NCBI GenBank assembly: GCA_024529925.1
Contig: JAFEUB010000812.1
Location: forward strand, 1,170,001-1,234,000
Direction: 5' to 3'
Length of the DNA: 64,000 nt
From: Ophthalmolycus amberensis
Taxonomy: Eukaryota; Chordata; Actinopteri; Perciformes; Zoarcidae
The number at the start of each line of letters is the position of its first letter. Position 1 is the first letter of the stretch. Positions 35,530 to 47,824 of this stretch are shown here, in pieces. Position numbers and translations under genes: made by a program. The notes under the pieces were generated by a model. That model saw only the letters and a program-made list of their open reading frames with translations, made no database searches and was not told the origin of the DNA.

Positions 35530-37441
35530 GAGTACAATACCATATAAATATCAAACCCATCTTGATTTATTTTGAGGTTTATGTTTGTTTGGGAGAAAGT
35601 CTGATTGTCAATCCATTCGCTCGGTTTATAGGGCTGGAGATATTGATTTAGACATTGATTTAGTGACCTCACTTCTCATAAAAGACCCCAAAATATGTTC
35701 ATATACACCCCCCCCCCCCCCTTTGTAAATAATGCATCAAAGAATAGAAATGAGACTGAGCCTCTAACTTCTCACCTTGACTAAGAAGTGCAGGAGGAGA
35801 TTGCCCGGCTGCTCGATGATTAAATCAGTTTTGTCCGGCCGTGCTGTATAATTCCAGGCTTTTCTTTACGTGGGCACGCGGAGGTTGAGCTGACACAACA
35901 GCTTTTGCGATGATGAAACTCTACCTTTTCACCCTGCCCTTTAGAGCCACTTTTAATCAACATAATGCCTGATCAGTATGCTGCGTTATTGAGTCCGGTT
36001 TACCTCGGAGCTGCCAAATTGAAGGAAAAGATTTAAGGTCGGCGCTGTCGCAGAAACTCTTTGTTTACTGTAAAGCAGAATAATGTTTCTCCTTTGCAGA
36101 CCTGAGTGGTTTTTAGTGTGACACGGTCAAAAAGCTTTATATAACCTCTTTAAATGTGCTTTTGTTTAAAGGGATTCTCTAGTGTAAGTCTGAAGCCGAA
36201 GCCTGTTGCGGTTATGAGCCGAGACACATTTAACTGAAGAGCAACAGCAAATGGAGATGTTGTCCAACACAACTGTCAAAAGCAAAGCGGAACTTTCAGC
36301 TCAGTAATCACAGCACAGAGGTTGACGTCTTACTGACGGGCCGCTTTGTTCTCGCTGTCAGGAGAGAATCAGTGATACGCCGTAGAGTTAATCCTCAACA
36401 TGAAAACGAAAACGACTGTTAAGATGCCAACAATAAACATAACATACGAAGCTTATCGTTAATGATTCCTGAGATGTGTTGGCTTTAGGTCAAGCGGTCA
36501 AACAAGCTCTATTTGTTTGAGATGTCGAATAGAGAAATGAGGGCGACACAGACATGAGAACAACAAAATGAGGTGCTTTGTCCCTGCAGAGGGATACATG
36601 AGCGTTAAAGAAACTGAGAAGTCTGATTAGGTGTAGATCGTGTTCAGACCTGACATAGAGGACAATCGTGGCAGTCTTATAAAACATTTTAAATACAGTG
36701 CACCTGGCAATGTTAATTCACTGAGCCGGCTCACACAGTCAGCGACAACGACAATAAGCTGAGTAATTCAGTTAAGATTTGCTCCCCAGCGTGAAAAAAC
36801 AATTAAAAAAACCCATTTTGCACCCTCATTAAAAAGTTTGCAAAGTAGAATTTAAACTGACCTTGCAGAGAGGGCACATCCTGGCTCTGTACTCTATATC
36901 GAAACACTTCCACCAACTAACCTAATGGACAGAGAATGCTGGCATTAAAACATTGTAAAGGCTTCTGTAGCTTCTACACCGTGCTGCTGATTGATACTAA
37001 AGCTGTCACTCGAACCTAGGCATTCTCACAAACGGCATTAATGAGCAGCATTAGGTTTAGGGTAATTGAATACTAGGGTTTTAACACACCATAAATATAA
37101 TTGACACATCAAAACCCACCTTTTCTTGCAGCTTATACTGTTAAATCCAGTGGAGGAGACATAATTAAGTCTTTAACACAACTGCCCATATCACATTTAG
37201 GAGGATTTATTAATAATTCTGACTATGGTGCGTTTCAGGACTCTTTAAGATATGAATCCGCGGGTCAATGTTTTTATCACTGAATGTGTTCCATGTGTGC
37301 TTTACGTTACCGAAGCCGATTCTGGAGCTTTTGTAGATATCCAATAACCAGGATGTAAAAAGCTGGGAGATATATTGATATCAATATTAATGCAGATGCA
37401 TTCGGCTTTTATTCCCGAACATGATGCTGTTGCTAAAAAAG

Positions 37442-37477
37442 ACACACACACACACATACACACACACACACACACAC
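37442..37477. repeat. (CA)n microsatellite
   Basis: CA run with one CATACA interruption. Confidence 0.95.
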
Positions 37478-37489
37478 CTACAGTACAGC

Positions 37490-37527
37490 CTGACAAATTA
37501 ACAAATTAATTAACAAATTAACAAATT
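37490..37527. repeat. ACAAATTA tandem repeat
   Basis: Four spaced copies of an ACAAATTA unit with an AATTAATTA step in the middle. Confidence 0.8.
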
Positions 37528-38741
37528 GCAAATAGCTGTGTTTCTTGTATGTGTATTTTGTACACTATGTTTTGCTGACGGGAGACTGCAGTGGGTTGAG
37601 TGTGAAGGACCGCCGAACTTTTAACTCGCCGGATGAGTCATGAATCGCAAAGCTTTGCTCCGTCGTGTCGCACTTTCTTTCTCTACCTCTCCACGTCTAG
37701 ATATTCACTCTGAAGCGTTGACACACTCCCTCCCGTCTCTCATTTACCTCGAGTGTCCGTCTCTATTTCACTCCACATCCACCTCTGGGCTTTCAAACAC
37801 AGCCTTCTTTTCCTGTTTCTGTCACCTCCTCATGCACTAACCTCTGCAGTCTCTTCCCTGTAAATGTTGTTCACACATTTTGATCCCGAGGCCCTGATGT
37901 AAAATCATTCACAGTTGATTTTAATTGAATTCTTATCTTATTTTTTAGATTTGTCCTCCAAATGTCTCCAAATTATAAATGGATTATTATTGACCACGGG
38001 GGCTCCAGAGTTATGTCTCATGTTTGACTCCTTCCACTATCAGTGATCTTTACTTTATCGCTTATCTCCAATACCTGTGTTGGGATCTGATTACCTGCTG
38101 TGTCATTGCTAGCCAATGAAACAATTGCACAACCATATTGTTTCCGTTGCCAGAGACCCAGCACCAAGTTGCATCTCTACCGGCTTAATTCACTCAGTGA
38201 CGGAGAGAAGAAGAGTGGCATTCATTCATGAGAAACTGTTGTGGATTGCACCTTTATAAACAGGAAAAACAACCCCCCCCTAAAACTGAAGATGAGAAGC
38301 GTTTCCGTTGGCAGCACTTGACTGATTTATTTGGCCTTTAATCGACTTTCATGTCGAGCCCGCCTCTCTAATTCTGAGATCTGATCCATCCGACGCGTCT
38401 GCAGCTGGATGTTTGGCAGCTTGTTCCCCTTAAGAGACGGTTGATAGAGATGTATCTGGGCCGTCATCTCCGCGCCGCTTGGGGATTTGTCAGCTAAGCC
38501 AGTCGGCTAAGCTCACTTTCACTCTCTCTTGGCTGAGCTTCACTTGTCTGGCAGCATGGAATGTTTTTGTTTTTTTTATCATTGCCTACATTGCCTACAT
38601 GTTTGGAATAAGATTCAGTTCTCTGCAGGCAACAATTGGCAGAACATAAGACCTTTTCCCCCTGCTTTGGATTTCAAAGAAGGAAATCTGTCGGGACGTT
38701 GATTTTGATCACAGTGACTGGTTTTTTTTTTTCTTTTGGTG

Positions 38742-38766
38742 AGGGGGGGGGGGGGGGGTGGGGGGG
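38742..38766. repeat. poly-G tract (one T interruption)
   Basis: Long G-run broken once by T, just after a T-rich stretch. Confidence 0.9.
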
Positions 38767-39289
38767 TTGAATGGTTGAAAGGGGAGACAACTTAAAGGTT
38801 TTCGCAAAGTGCAGCCGGAAGGGAGCGGTCAGTTCATTTCCAGCAGATGACACGGCTTGATAATAAAGACCCAGTTAGCACGCTGTGTTTGTTGACAGAA
38901 ATGGTTCAGCCACTCTAATTGAGCTGCAGCCACCTCACCTCCTGTAATCCCTCGAGCATAATGTTGCCGTGTTTCCCAGAAAGTGCTCTGTAAACTGTGA
39001 CGTCGCAACAGGATCCAGATCTTGTTCTGTTGAGAGCCGCTCATTAGCTGTGGTGAGCAATGCGTGAAGCTACTGTTGATGCTAACTCTCTCCTGCATGT
39101 GTGCACATACAAAAAAATGTGAATTTATTTTTGTTATTTTTGCATTTCTCTTACTTATACAGGAATGTAAATAACAGTGAGGACAACACAGCTGGTTATA
39201 TAATGCATTCACAGTGTGTAGGATTTATATTGACAATGACATGATATGTACATATGGAAATAAATGCCCATAAGCAAAACAATAGACTT

Positions 39290-39465
39290 TGGGCGAGTGT
39301 GGCTCAGTGCTGGAGCGGGTCGTCCGTCCCCTGCGGTGTATGAATGGGGGTGAATGTTGGTTAGCCCGAATGGGCGGGTGGCACCTTGCGTGGTAGCCGC
39401 TGTATGAATAGGTGTGAATGGGTGATTGACATGTAGTGTTAAAAGCAAGTCCATTTACCATAACT
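39290..39465 (+). mobile_element. tRNA-derived SINE, degenerate
   Basis: Opens with a tRNA-like head (GTGTGGCTCAGTGCTGGAGC, resembling a Pol III A box) and continues with the TGTATGAATGGGGGTGAATG and GTATGAATAGGTGTGAATGG blocks and a final AAAGCAAGTCCATTTACC tail. This order is that of a SINE widespread in teleosts. No clear B box or target duplication was seen. Confidence 0.6.
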
Positions 39466-40620
39466 ACAGTTTGGGCCAATCAGTTGTGATATACCGTTGC
39501 ACCCACAGTTCTGTGCATTAAGGGGTTATTTGTGACATCGCGGGTGTGCTCCCTTCGTGTTTTACCTTCCACTAAAGGAGCACGGCGTTCCGAATGATGG
39601 GATTTTCTACATTCGTATTTCTTTGCTTCATAAATTGTTACTAAATCATATTAAAATCCTGCCATCCCATCGTCATTGTCATTATATTGTTTGAAACCTG
39701 TTCCTGCACTGTTGAAATCTCACATTCACAACTTGTTTTTCTGAAACTAATAGCGGGCATTTTCTATAACACGTTGTGAATATTTCAAGTGATTGTGAGT
39801 AAGACAAACCATAGCTGACGCACGCACTTCAGCATCTCTGGTTGTATGAGTCACTGCAGATAGCTGGGTCTGGTATTTAGACAGGGTTGACAAAAGACAC
39901 CATCTATACCTACATCTAGACCTCAGCCAGTCTGGCTCCCACAGAAAAGGCCAAAACAAATCCGACAGAGATGTCTATGATGCATCACTGTACGGATGAG
40001 ACCCCGGATTTCCTGCACGTACAAAACCAACATGCACAGACAAACATCCAGAGACACATTTTGACGGATGACATTTGCTCTCTGTTGGTTGTCCAATGTC
40101 TCGCTGTGATAAAATACCCCAAATATACCCCCAGGCCCCTTAATATGGCACTAATTGGTCCCAATTAGGAAGCTATTCTGCCTGAGGTTTCTGGTTTCTT
40201 CTGTCAACTAAGTTGATATTTCATGTTTAACTGCAACACCAGCAACTCATTAACCTGCAGAAAAGGAGCTTCAGTCTTCATAGTGATGAGGCAACTGTAC
40301 GAGCTCCCAATGAAAGGTTTTCGGGTAGAGCAGTGACACGCAAGGGTAATTCAGGCTATTTTGTTTTTCAACAATTAGGATGTAGAAATCTTGTTCTGCA
40401 ATGGGGAGCCTCGTTTTTGGGAGGAGGAGAGCTGGGGGCTGGAGAAGCGTGGCAGGGTAGCAGGCAGTGATCAACTTTGGCCGAAGCAACGATCTGATGA
40501 TGATTGAACCAAGAACTGGGGTTCATGTACTGCAGAGTAGGGGACGAGATGGAGTGCAGGTGTGCAGGCTGAACAGCAATCAGGGAGCTGGCATAGTGAG
40601 AGGGGGCGCCAAGCCCACGT

Positions 40621-40651
<31 letters not shown>

Positions 40652-40686
40652 ACACACCCAAACACAGACACACACACACACACACA
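40621..40686. repeat. (CA)n compound microsatellite
   Basis: Two CA arrays separated by TTACACACCCAAACACAGA. Confidence 0.95.
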
Positions 40687-40933
40687 GACAACTTGCTTGA
40701 TTGGTCAATTTAAAATTTGCCGTGAATTGCCATGTTTTATCCTCGTCGCTCTCAAACTCGCGGCAAACTAAATGAAGCCAACATCATGATAATGCCGCCC
40801 AACTAGACTCCTGTTTGTAGAATAATTGAAATGCTCACTTGGCCTTAAACGCTGCCATTTTCCTGCCAGTGCCCGATCAGTAGTGCACGTGTGCAACTTT
40901 CAACAGAGCTGAGAAGGAAGCCAGATGGCTCAA

Positions 40934-41000
40934 GTTTAGTTTATTCATAGAGCGCATTTAAAAACAAACCAATACAATAAGAAGGCTCACTGCTTTGCTA
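40934..41000 (-). mobile_element. LINE-tail-like fragment, antisense
   Basis: 'agtttattcatagagcgcat' is the antisense form of the tail motif seen at 51.3 kb and 21.1 kb. Only the tail is left. Confidence 0.35.
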
Positions 41001-42219
41001 CTTCCATCATCAGCGCCTGAAAAAACAACAGTGTTTTATTCTTTTTTTTACCAATTGATTCACTTGTCCAAAGTGGCCTTTTAATTGCCCACGGCAAGCA
41101 GGCCAGCCTTATTGTTGAGCCCTGAACTAGAGACGTGGCCGTGACATGACGGATTGTTTAAATATTGAATAAAATGAACTCTGACTTGGAAGCACAACAG
41201 GGGGCGTGAACCCTGGGGTCTGATGTGGAAGCAATACGCTTCAGAAAACAACATTTCAACTCCTTTTGGGGAACAACATACTGCCAGCGAACATGTCCCA
41301 GGCAAGACTATATATAACACGTATTAACAAATATACAAACAACCAGATACAAATAGATCCCTGTCCTCTATCGATCATTTATGAAAGTTCTATTACCTGT
41401 GCATTAATTCATGTGTTTTTTCGCTAAATGAAACAAAAACCACCCTTGTCTTGTTTCAGCATCCGTCTCGTTTAGACTGAACACGACATTTTCCAGCTTC
41501 TTTGTAACGGTCCTGTCACCATATTGTCATCTGCAGTGCTTTATCTCTCCAGAAGTGTTCTTTTCTCATCATAAATTGGATCCGTTGGGGAGCTTAACAC
41601 CTGCAATGTTCTCTCCCCTGCAGGTTATCGCGTCTTATCTCTTGTCCTGGTGCATTTGCTCCCAAAAGTATTCCGTCCTATACTCCTGCTCTGCAGGATA
41701 TTGTGTATCTCTTGACTGAGGCTGCACACAGCCTCTCCCCGCCAGGACAACTCTATTATTGTCTCAAACTTAGTTCCCGCTTTCACACAGGATCTTTTTG
41801 TTGTGATAATATTCCCTCCTCTGTCTCACTGTTGTCACTTGAGTTCTTTTTTCATTTTTATTTTTTTACTTTGAATTTGAAGTTTACTTTCAATGTGTGT
41901 CTCTGAACTTCCTGCTTCAAAGTCTCATAGAAACAATGGAGGAAGTCTGGAAGGCAGTTAATTTGATTTAAATAGCACTTCCCCCGTGATCACAACTTTC
42001 CTCCTTTTTGAGCCGGAGTTTGGTGTCATGCCTTCGGATTAAAACAAACTTAAAACAGTGTTTATTTTTGTCACATTGAAACCCCAGAGAAACGGGCTGA
42101 GTGCCTGTTTGGCGTCTTAAGACACATTTAGACACGCTGCCAGGCTCAGATTTTGTTTTGCATCATATCAACTTTTTTTATTTATTTTTATTTCTGACCT
42201 ATTTCATTCTGTCTTTCAG

Positions 42220-42328
42220 AATATTCTATGTATCGCATGACTCACAGGATCTGAAGATATTCAGCTACATCGCCAGAGACGGACAGAGTAACGTCTTCCG
42301 CTGCAATGTCTTCAAGTCCAAGAAGAAG
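42220..42328 (+). CDS. nos1ap: NOS1AP exon C (PTB domain)
   Basis: A 109-nt exon entered in phase 2 (the first base completes Arg) after CTGTCTTTCAG and left in phase 0 before GTAAGA. It begins IFYVSHDSQDLKIFSYIARD, then GQSNVFRCNVFKSKKK. Human NOS1AP is nearly identical (GASNIFRCNVFKSKKK). The segment forms later strands of the PTB sheet, including the F-R-C-N-V-F strand that packs before the C-terminal helix. The transposon-bearing SINE starts only about 60-130 bp downstream. Confidence 0.97.
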
Positions 42329-42384
42329 GTAAGAAAGACAGCGGGCCCGTTACTGAGCTCTCACCTCTGAATGGAGACTAACAG

Positions 42385-42458
42385 CTTGAGTTATCAGGTT
42401 AGAGATCTGATGTGGCCTGACTCTGTGATTATTGAGTAGTCCTTGAGCAAGGCACTTA
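42385..42458 (+). mobile_element. SINE-like repeat, 5' part before transposon
   Basis: Contains CCTTGAGCAAGGCACTTA, the recognisable block of a tRNA-derived fish SINE. It is cut at the TTA by the transposon, and 43867 continues it with ATGTCAACCTGCTCGAGG, as in intact copies of the family I remember. Confidence 0.6.
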
Positions 42459-43863
42459 GGCTATATCCACACTACTCCACTTTTCCTACGTTTACACTGA
42501 GCAGCCACACCACGCCGGAGTTTTGGAGCAGCCTTAACGGAGGAACCTGAAAACTCCGCCGAGGTTGGAGGTATTTGAGAACTCCGGGGTTTTGGTTCAG
42601 TGTAGACGTCGGATACGGATGTCTGTTAGAAAAAAATGAGCCCACACCCGTGCTCGCTACTGGATTGGTTATTACCAGCCATGACGTCTCCGTCCCTGAT
42701 TCGTCACACTCACTATCACGTGACCCGTACCCGGAAGAAAACAAACAGCCGGCGACCAGCAGCGATTCATTTCAACATGGATAATGGCAAGCCTTGCTTG
42801 CTTTGTTGTCTGTAGTAGCAGCTATTGTGGAGTTAAATTCGTCATTTTACAATGCTGCTAATGCCTACATGCGGAGGAGGCGAGCTGTTCGACCATCGGC
42901 GATCAGCCCCCACGGAGTGGCTGTCTGAATCTACAGTTAGCAATAAATGCTATTCAGAGCTACAGCTACAAACAGAGGAAACGAGTGAGAGACGAGTGAG
43001 AGACGAGTGATCGACGCTGATTCGTTTTACTTTTTCCGTTTGGTAGCCTTGAGAGACCTTAGTCTGCAAGTATTTCTTTATGAAAATATGTACGAAGATA
43101 TATTATATTCGCTAATGCTAATCGCGGTTAGCATTTCCCCATTGGCGGTAATGTTAAAATTAGCTTAGAAGCTAGCGAGTCGGACCTGTTGCATGATGTT
43201 GTGCCCTAAAAGATGGAGCAAATTCCCTAAAGAATGGATAGAGGGCGAAGATGATGTCCCTGTTTTTTCTGCTGGGTGACCCAGCTTATCCCCTGATGCC
43301 GTATCTCATGAAGGAATACCCCAATGGCGGAGCTAACGTTACATTCATCAGCCCCCACGGCAACAACAGACAACAACACAGAGGAAGCGAGTGATCGACG
43401 TGTGTTGACAACATTTATGGACCATAATCGAGTAAACGTTTCCGTGTAAGTGTTGATTTTAAAGTAAAGTTGATGTGAGAGAGAGAGAGAGAGAGAGAGA
43501 GATATATATATAGAGACAGACAGACCCGCAGTGCTGTAAGTACGTCTGAAAAATAAAACTTCAAAACTTTCCACGAACTGTCTGTTTGAGTTTATAGAGG
43601 AAGATCTTAAGTATCAAATACAACCTTTCATTATTAAAGACTACTTTATTACTCTGTCATATTTTTTTAAAACTAAGCAAGCAATCCACTTCCTGTTTAC
43701 ACCATCACGCGCATGCCCAGTGTACGTTAATGGTCACGTGCTGTCCGCCTTGAAGGCTGCCGTGTGGATGCTCCAATAATGCTGAAAACTCCCGCGTGGA
43801 CGGAGATCGGTTCTATTTGAGAACTCTGCATCCAACGAGACACGGCCTAGTGTGGATATGGCC
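42459..43863. mobile_element. non-autonomous TIR DNA transposon, 1.4 kb
   Basis: Left end GGCTATATCCACACTA and right end TAGTGTGGATATGGCC are inverted copies with one mismatch. Farther in, GGAGTTTT blocks occur in matching subterminal places. The element is flanked by direct TTA (42456-42458 and 43864-43866), the 3-bp TWA duplication usual for PIF/Harbinger elements. The interior has no transposase-sized frame, a (GA)n(TA)n run at 43476-43512 and GAGACGAGTGA tandem copies. Superfamily is inferred from the duplication only. Confidence 0.75.
43476..43512. repeat. (GA)n(TA)n microsatellite
   Basis: GA run of about 25 bp followed by TATATATATA, inside the transposon. Confidence 0.9.
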
Positions 43864-43915
43864 TTAATGTCAACCTGCTCGAGGCCAACAGATCAGACTG
43901 TGATTGTATACTGGG

Positions 43916-43916
<1 letters not shown>
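43864..43916 (+). mobile_element. SINE-like repeat, 3' part after transposon
   Basis: Begins with the duplicated TTA and continues the SINE (ATGTCAACCTGCTCGAGG) interrupted at 42458. Confidence 0.5.

Positions 43917-43920
<4 letters not shown>

Positions 43921-43946
<26 letters not shown>
43921..43946. repeat. poly-C tract
   Basis: Twenty-six consecutive C followed by AAAAAAG; the longest pure homopolymer in the window. Confidence 0.95.
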
Positions 43947-44703
43947 AAAAAAGAGCATCTTTCTCTATTTATCCTGGTTAAAAGCAAAAAAATAAATTAA
44001 ATAAAAAGATTAAAAACAAACTTCGAACATATTAGGAAATAGGCAGCACGTCCCGGGAGACGAACTCTAGACATTTCCCCGCTGCTCTTTTGTTCAAGAA
44101 CGTTATTGAATCAGAACATCACATTAATGTTAGTTATTTGTTGACATAGCAAAGGTTGGACTACATATTATTATAGAAGATGTATAGCTTTCTTCCAGTG
44201 TGAACCGCGTTAGATGAGCCAAATTTACTGACGCACGGAAGATGAGGAAACCTCGAGCTGTGAGGGAACAAAACCCACTTTGTTTTGATGGCATATTGTC
44301 TTACTGAAGGAATGTGTGTTTTCACATGAGTTGCAATAACCAACTCATCAAACGTTGTCTCTTCCTCTCTATAATGGGAAGATGGTAAAAAAAAAAGCCC
44401 ACCGCTAAGCGTGTCATTTCCAATGTTTTCACAGGCTGTTGGCCTCCTCCTCTCTTAAATCATGTCGCTGTTCGAGTCGCATCCTGACGACCTCCGATCA
44501 AGAGACACGCGGCTGCCGAGCAGCAATTGTTGCTCCTGGCACCGCAGAGTTGTTGAGGGTTTGAACGACGCGTCGTTCCTGGTTTTCCCCTGTAGCTGCC
44601 AATTCATAGGACTTGATGGTTAAGTCCAGGGGTTAGCTGGGTGAAGCACACACTGCCTCATCATTATCGCTCACAGACAGGCCGACGTTGACATATCATT
44701 GAG

Positions 44704-44704
<1 letters not shown>

Positions 44705-44753
<49 letters not shown>
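44705..44753. repeat. (AC)24 microsatellite
   Basis: Perfect AC run of 49 bp. Confidence 0.97.
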
Positions 44754-44754
<1 letters not shown>

Positions 44755-45407
44755 CCCTGTACTTCTATGTTTGTGAGGACAATCCTTGACATAATGCATT
44801 CCCAAGCCCTGCACTATGAAAATAGAGTTAATCATTTATATTTATTTGGCTTGATTATTTTCAGGTATTATTCCTCAAACCACAGAGTAAGGGGAAAAAA
44901 GAAACCATCTGTTTTATAAATGTGTTTCTACCTTCAGTAAAAGCTGTTCTGCTAACATAACATAGATACTGTGCAGAATACTGTTGGAACCATTTCCCCC
45001 CCCAAAAAGCCATTGATTTTGAATTTGTTTTCCAGTCCAGAAAAGTGTAAGTGACCCTCGATCATTGCTGAACCACAACGGAGCAATTTGGCTTTTACTG
45101 TTTTGGCAAGCCGTTTTTCTCTGGGCCCTCTGCCGTCTACTCAGTGGTCAGATTTAAGAGGTTTAAACTGTGGTTTGTCAGTCCATAGTACGTTCAGCTG
45201 ATATTCAATATTCATATTCAATAGTGCTAACCCTAGACTAACCTTTTATGTATATTCTGAAGTTTGAAGAAGAGCTTTATTTACAGGCATTATTGTGCAC
45301 TTGACACTTTAGTTTAAATCTGCAGGTTTTGATACCAGGCCTACAGTTTGTTTTACCATTGACTTTCAATTGTCTGTACAGTTGAACCTATTACTGCAAA
45401 TATAACT

Positions 45408-45425
45408 TTTTTTTTTTTTTTTTTT
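45408..45425. repeat. poly-T tract
   Basis: About 18 consecutive T. Confidence 0.9.
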
Positions 45426-46070
45426 GCGAACCCTTTATATGAAATAACCTATTTGCGAAGATGACTTTCTCCAACCTAAAAGCATAACAGACCGTTCAAA
45501 AATAAAGAGTAGTCCATTTAGCCGCCTGACTGCAGCCAATAAAGCTTTATGGCAGGCGATACCTTTCACATTGCAATGTATATAGAAACAACGAAATACA
45601 CAACGAAAGTGGAGAAAGACGTAGAAGATGAAACAAGACACAAACAATGAAACACTCTCGGCATCATAACAAAGCAATGGGCATACACATGTCATCTACA
45701 GCAGTCAGTGTGTGGTTTTTCTGTGCGCAGAAGGTTGCGAGTGTACGATGACGTAGGAGATTAAGCAGACTTTATTTCCTTCTTTACTACCAGAAGTGAA
45801 AGAATGGCCTCGCTTTAGATCAGAGTGCCATAAAACTACTTCAGTGGCCAATCAGTTCTAACACGGAGACACTGTGTGTGTGTGTGCGTGTGTCTCTCTC
45901 TCTCCCATTCTGACTCATACGCTCTCACTCTTCCCCCTTCTTCTTCCTCCTATTGACAGTTTAAAGGAGGCTAATGAATGACCTGGCCTCTATTATATAG
46001 AATTGAAGTGAGAGTGATGAAAGAGACCAGGGAGTGAATACTGAATGTTGCCTCGGCTGGGAGCTCAGTT

Positions 46071-46100
46071 TGTGTGTGTGTGTGTGTGTGTGTGCGTGTG
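46071..46100. repeat. (TG)n microsatellite
   Basis: TG run with one CG interruption. Confidence 0.93.
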
Positions 46101-46586
46101 ATTGTGTTTGTGTGTAACCCTCTAAAGCGATTGTATTCTAGTGTGTTTTGTGTGATTAGAAGAGGCAGCTTTAGATGAGAAATAACAATCAGAGCAAAGA
46201 GTCAGGGAAGGTTCAGAGTTTCAGTATTTTGCTCTTACGCCACAATGACATCAACAATTTGGGGTTCTAGTAAAGTCTATCTAACGGATGGATTGCCGTG
46301 GAGTTTGCTCTGGACTTTTACACTGCCCACAGGATGAATTCTGATACCATTGGTGACTTGATCAGGTCATATTTTAACTTGACTAATATGTTGACGTATG
46401 ACCACAAGTCTGCAAAACGTATAACGGTCCAATCATCCTCAGCTGTGCCAAATTAAGATGGTGATCATGGCTATACCTGTCAAACATCAGCATGCTAACA
46501 TTGTCATTGTGAGCGTGCTAGCAGTTAGCTCAAAGAGCCACTGTCTTTGCAGTAAAGCCTCACACGGCTGCGAGAGTGGCTGTAGA

Positions 46587-46588
<2 letters not shown>

Positions 46589-46628
<40 letters not shown>

Positions 46629-46657
46629 CACACATATACACACACACACGTACACAC
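46589..46657. repeat. (CA)n compound microsatellite
   Basis: CA array with CGCA, TATA and CGTA interruptions. Confidence 0.95.
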
Positions 46658-47807
46658 TTGTTTCACCATCTTTGGTGCAATTACTGTTCTCTCAAAATGA
46701 CTGTTGAGTTTGAAATCATTGTTAGTTAGTCAGTCCTTCCAGCAGTTTGACCGAGAGCAAGCTATCATGAAAGCAGTAGATGAAGCCGTATCACCACAAC
46801 TCCCATTCAGTAGCGGTTCTGAAACGTTTGGTCTCATCAGTATTCCTTCGTAGAACGTTTTCCAGCTGTCTTTATTTTTGTTTATCTTGAAACCCACTGG
46901 GCATTGCTTATGGACCTCATGGCCCCCTAAAGATTATTGCTATTCAAGTGACCCCATAACCTATTCGTCAACGTTAACAGTTTCCATTAGTGGACAAGAA
47001 CTATAAACATCCAGAAGGCATATTGCGCTGCAGTGTACTGAACACTGTTGCCTCACCATGAAGTTTTGTCCACCCTAAAGGCTAAGTGTGCAGTCTTCAC
47101 TAGCACTCTGCGCATAAAGCCAATCCAGATATCATGTTTTCCTATCAACCTCTGCCCAGTCTTTATCCCATATGATCAACAGTGAGGCAGTAACACCTAA
47201 ACAAGTCAAGCATGTCTCTTCTTTTACACCTGATAATGGACCACAGCACATCACTGCTGCTGAAAGGCATTTGTGTTTTTTTATTATTTATAACATTCCT
47301 TATTCCAGTAAGCGACGTTGTGCAAATGCACTTAACACCCACATCAGGAAAATCATAAAAACAACAAATAGTGGTGAAAAAAAGAAGAATTTAGGTCCTT
47401 ATTTATTTACCCATCTGATGTTTATGATGGATAACGACTCATCTGTTGTCCACAGCGGGTTGATGAGATGGAGAGAGAGAGTTGTGATTGTGTCGAGGGG
47501 TAATTGAGTCCCCTCTCCAACCACATGCTGTCATTCAGTGACGGCTAATGGCTTCTACTTGTTCAGCCTTGGACACAGATGACACATTCTATCTTCGAGG
47601 GTGATTGGAAAGCCTAAATAATGATGCACTGCCTCGTGAATGATTTTTTTACTTACTTCGCTCAAAGGTAATTACATTGGAAAGCACAGAGTGAGCTGCA
47701 ATATTAACTCGAGCACTCGGGAGAGATCAGACATCTACCAGGTGTGTCTGCAACGGCCACTGCTGTATCGTGGGATTGAATGAATACAACCCACAATTGG
47801 CTAAACG

Positions 47808-47824
47808 CCCCCCCCCCCCCCCCC
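47808..47824. repeat. poly-C tract
   Basis: Seventeen consecutive C. Confidence 0.95.

Larger units (their letters stand above)
19581..42219 (+). other. nos1ap: intron B-C (22.6 kb)
   Basis: The largest intron in the window, with GTAAGC donor and a TTCTGTCTTTCAG acceptor. It holds (CA)n and (TG)n arrays, the GGA tract, a repeat copy at 23.1-23.4 kb, a 21-bp minisatellite at 25.86 kb, the solo LTR at 28.1-28.7 kb, a CpG-containing unplaced block at 29.0-30.66 kb, several G/C homopolymers and a SINE at 39.3 kb. No exon of nos1ap or any other gene is supported. The stretches 31.3-32.8, 33.4-35.4, 35.8-37.4 and 41.3-42.2 kb show nothing I can name. Confidence 0.85.
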
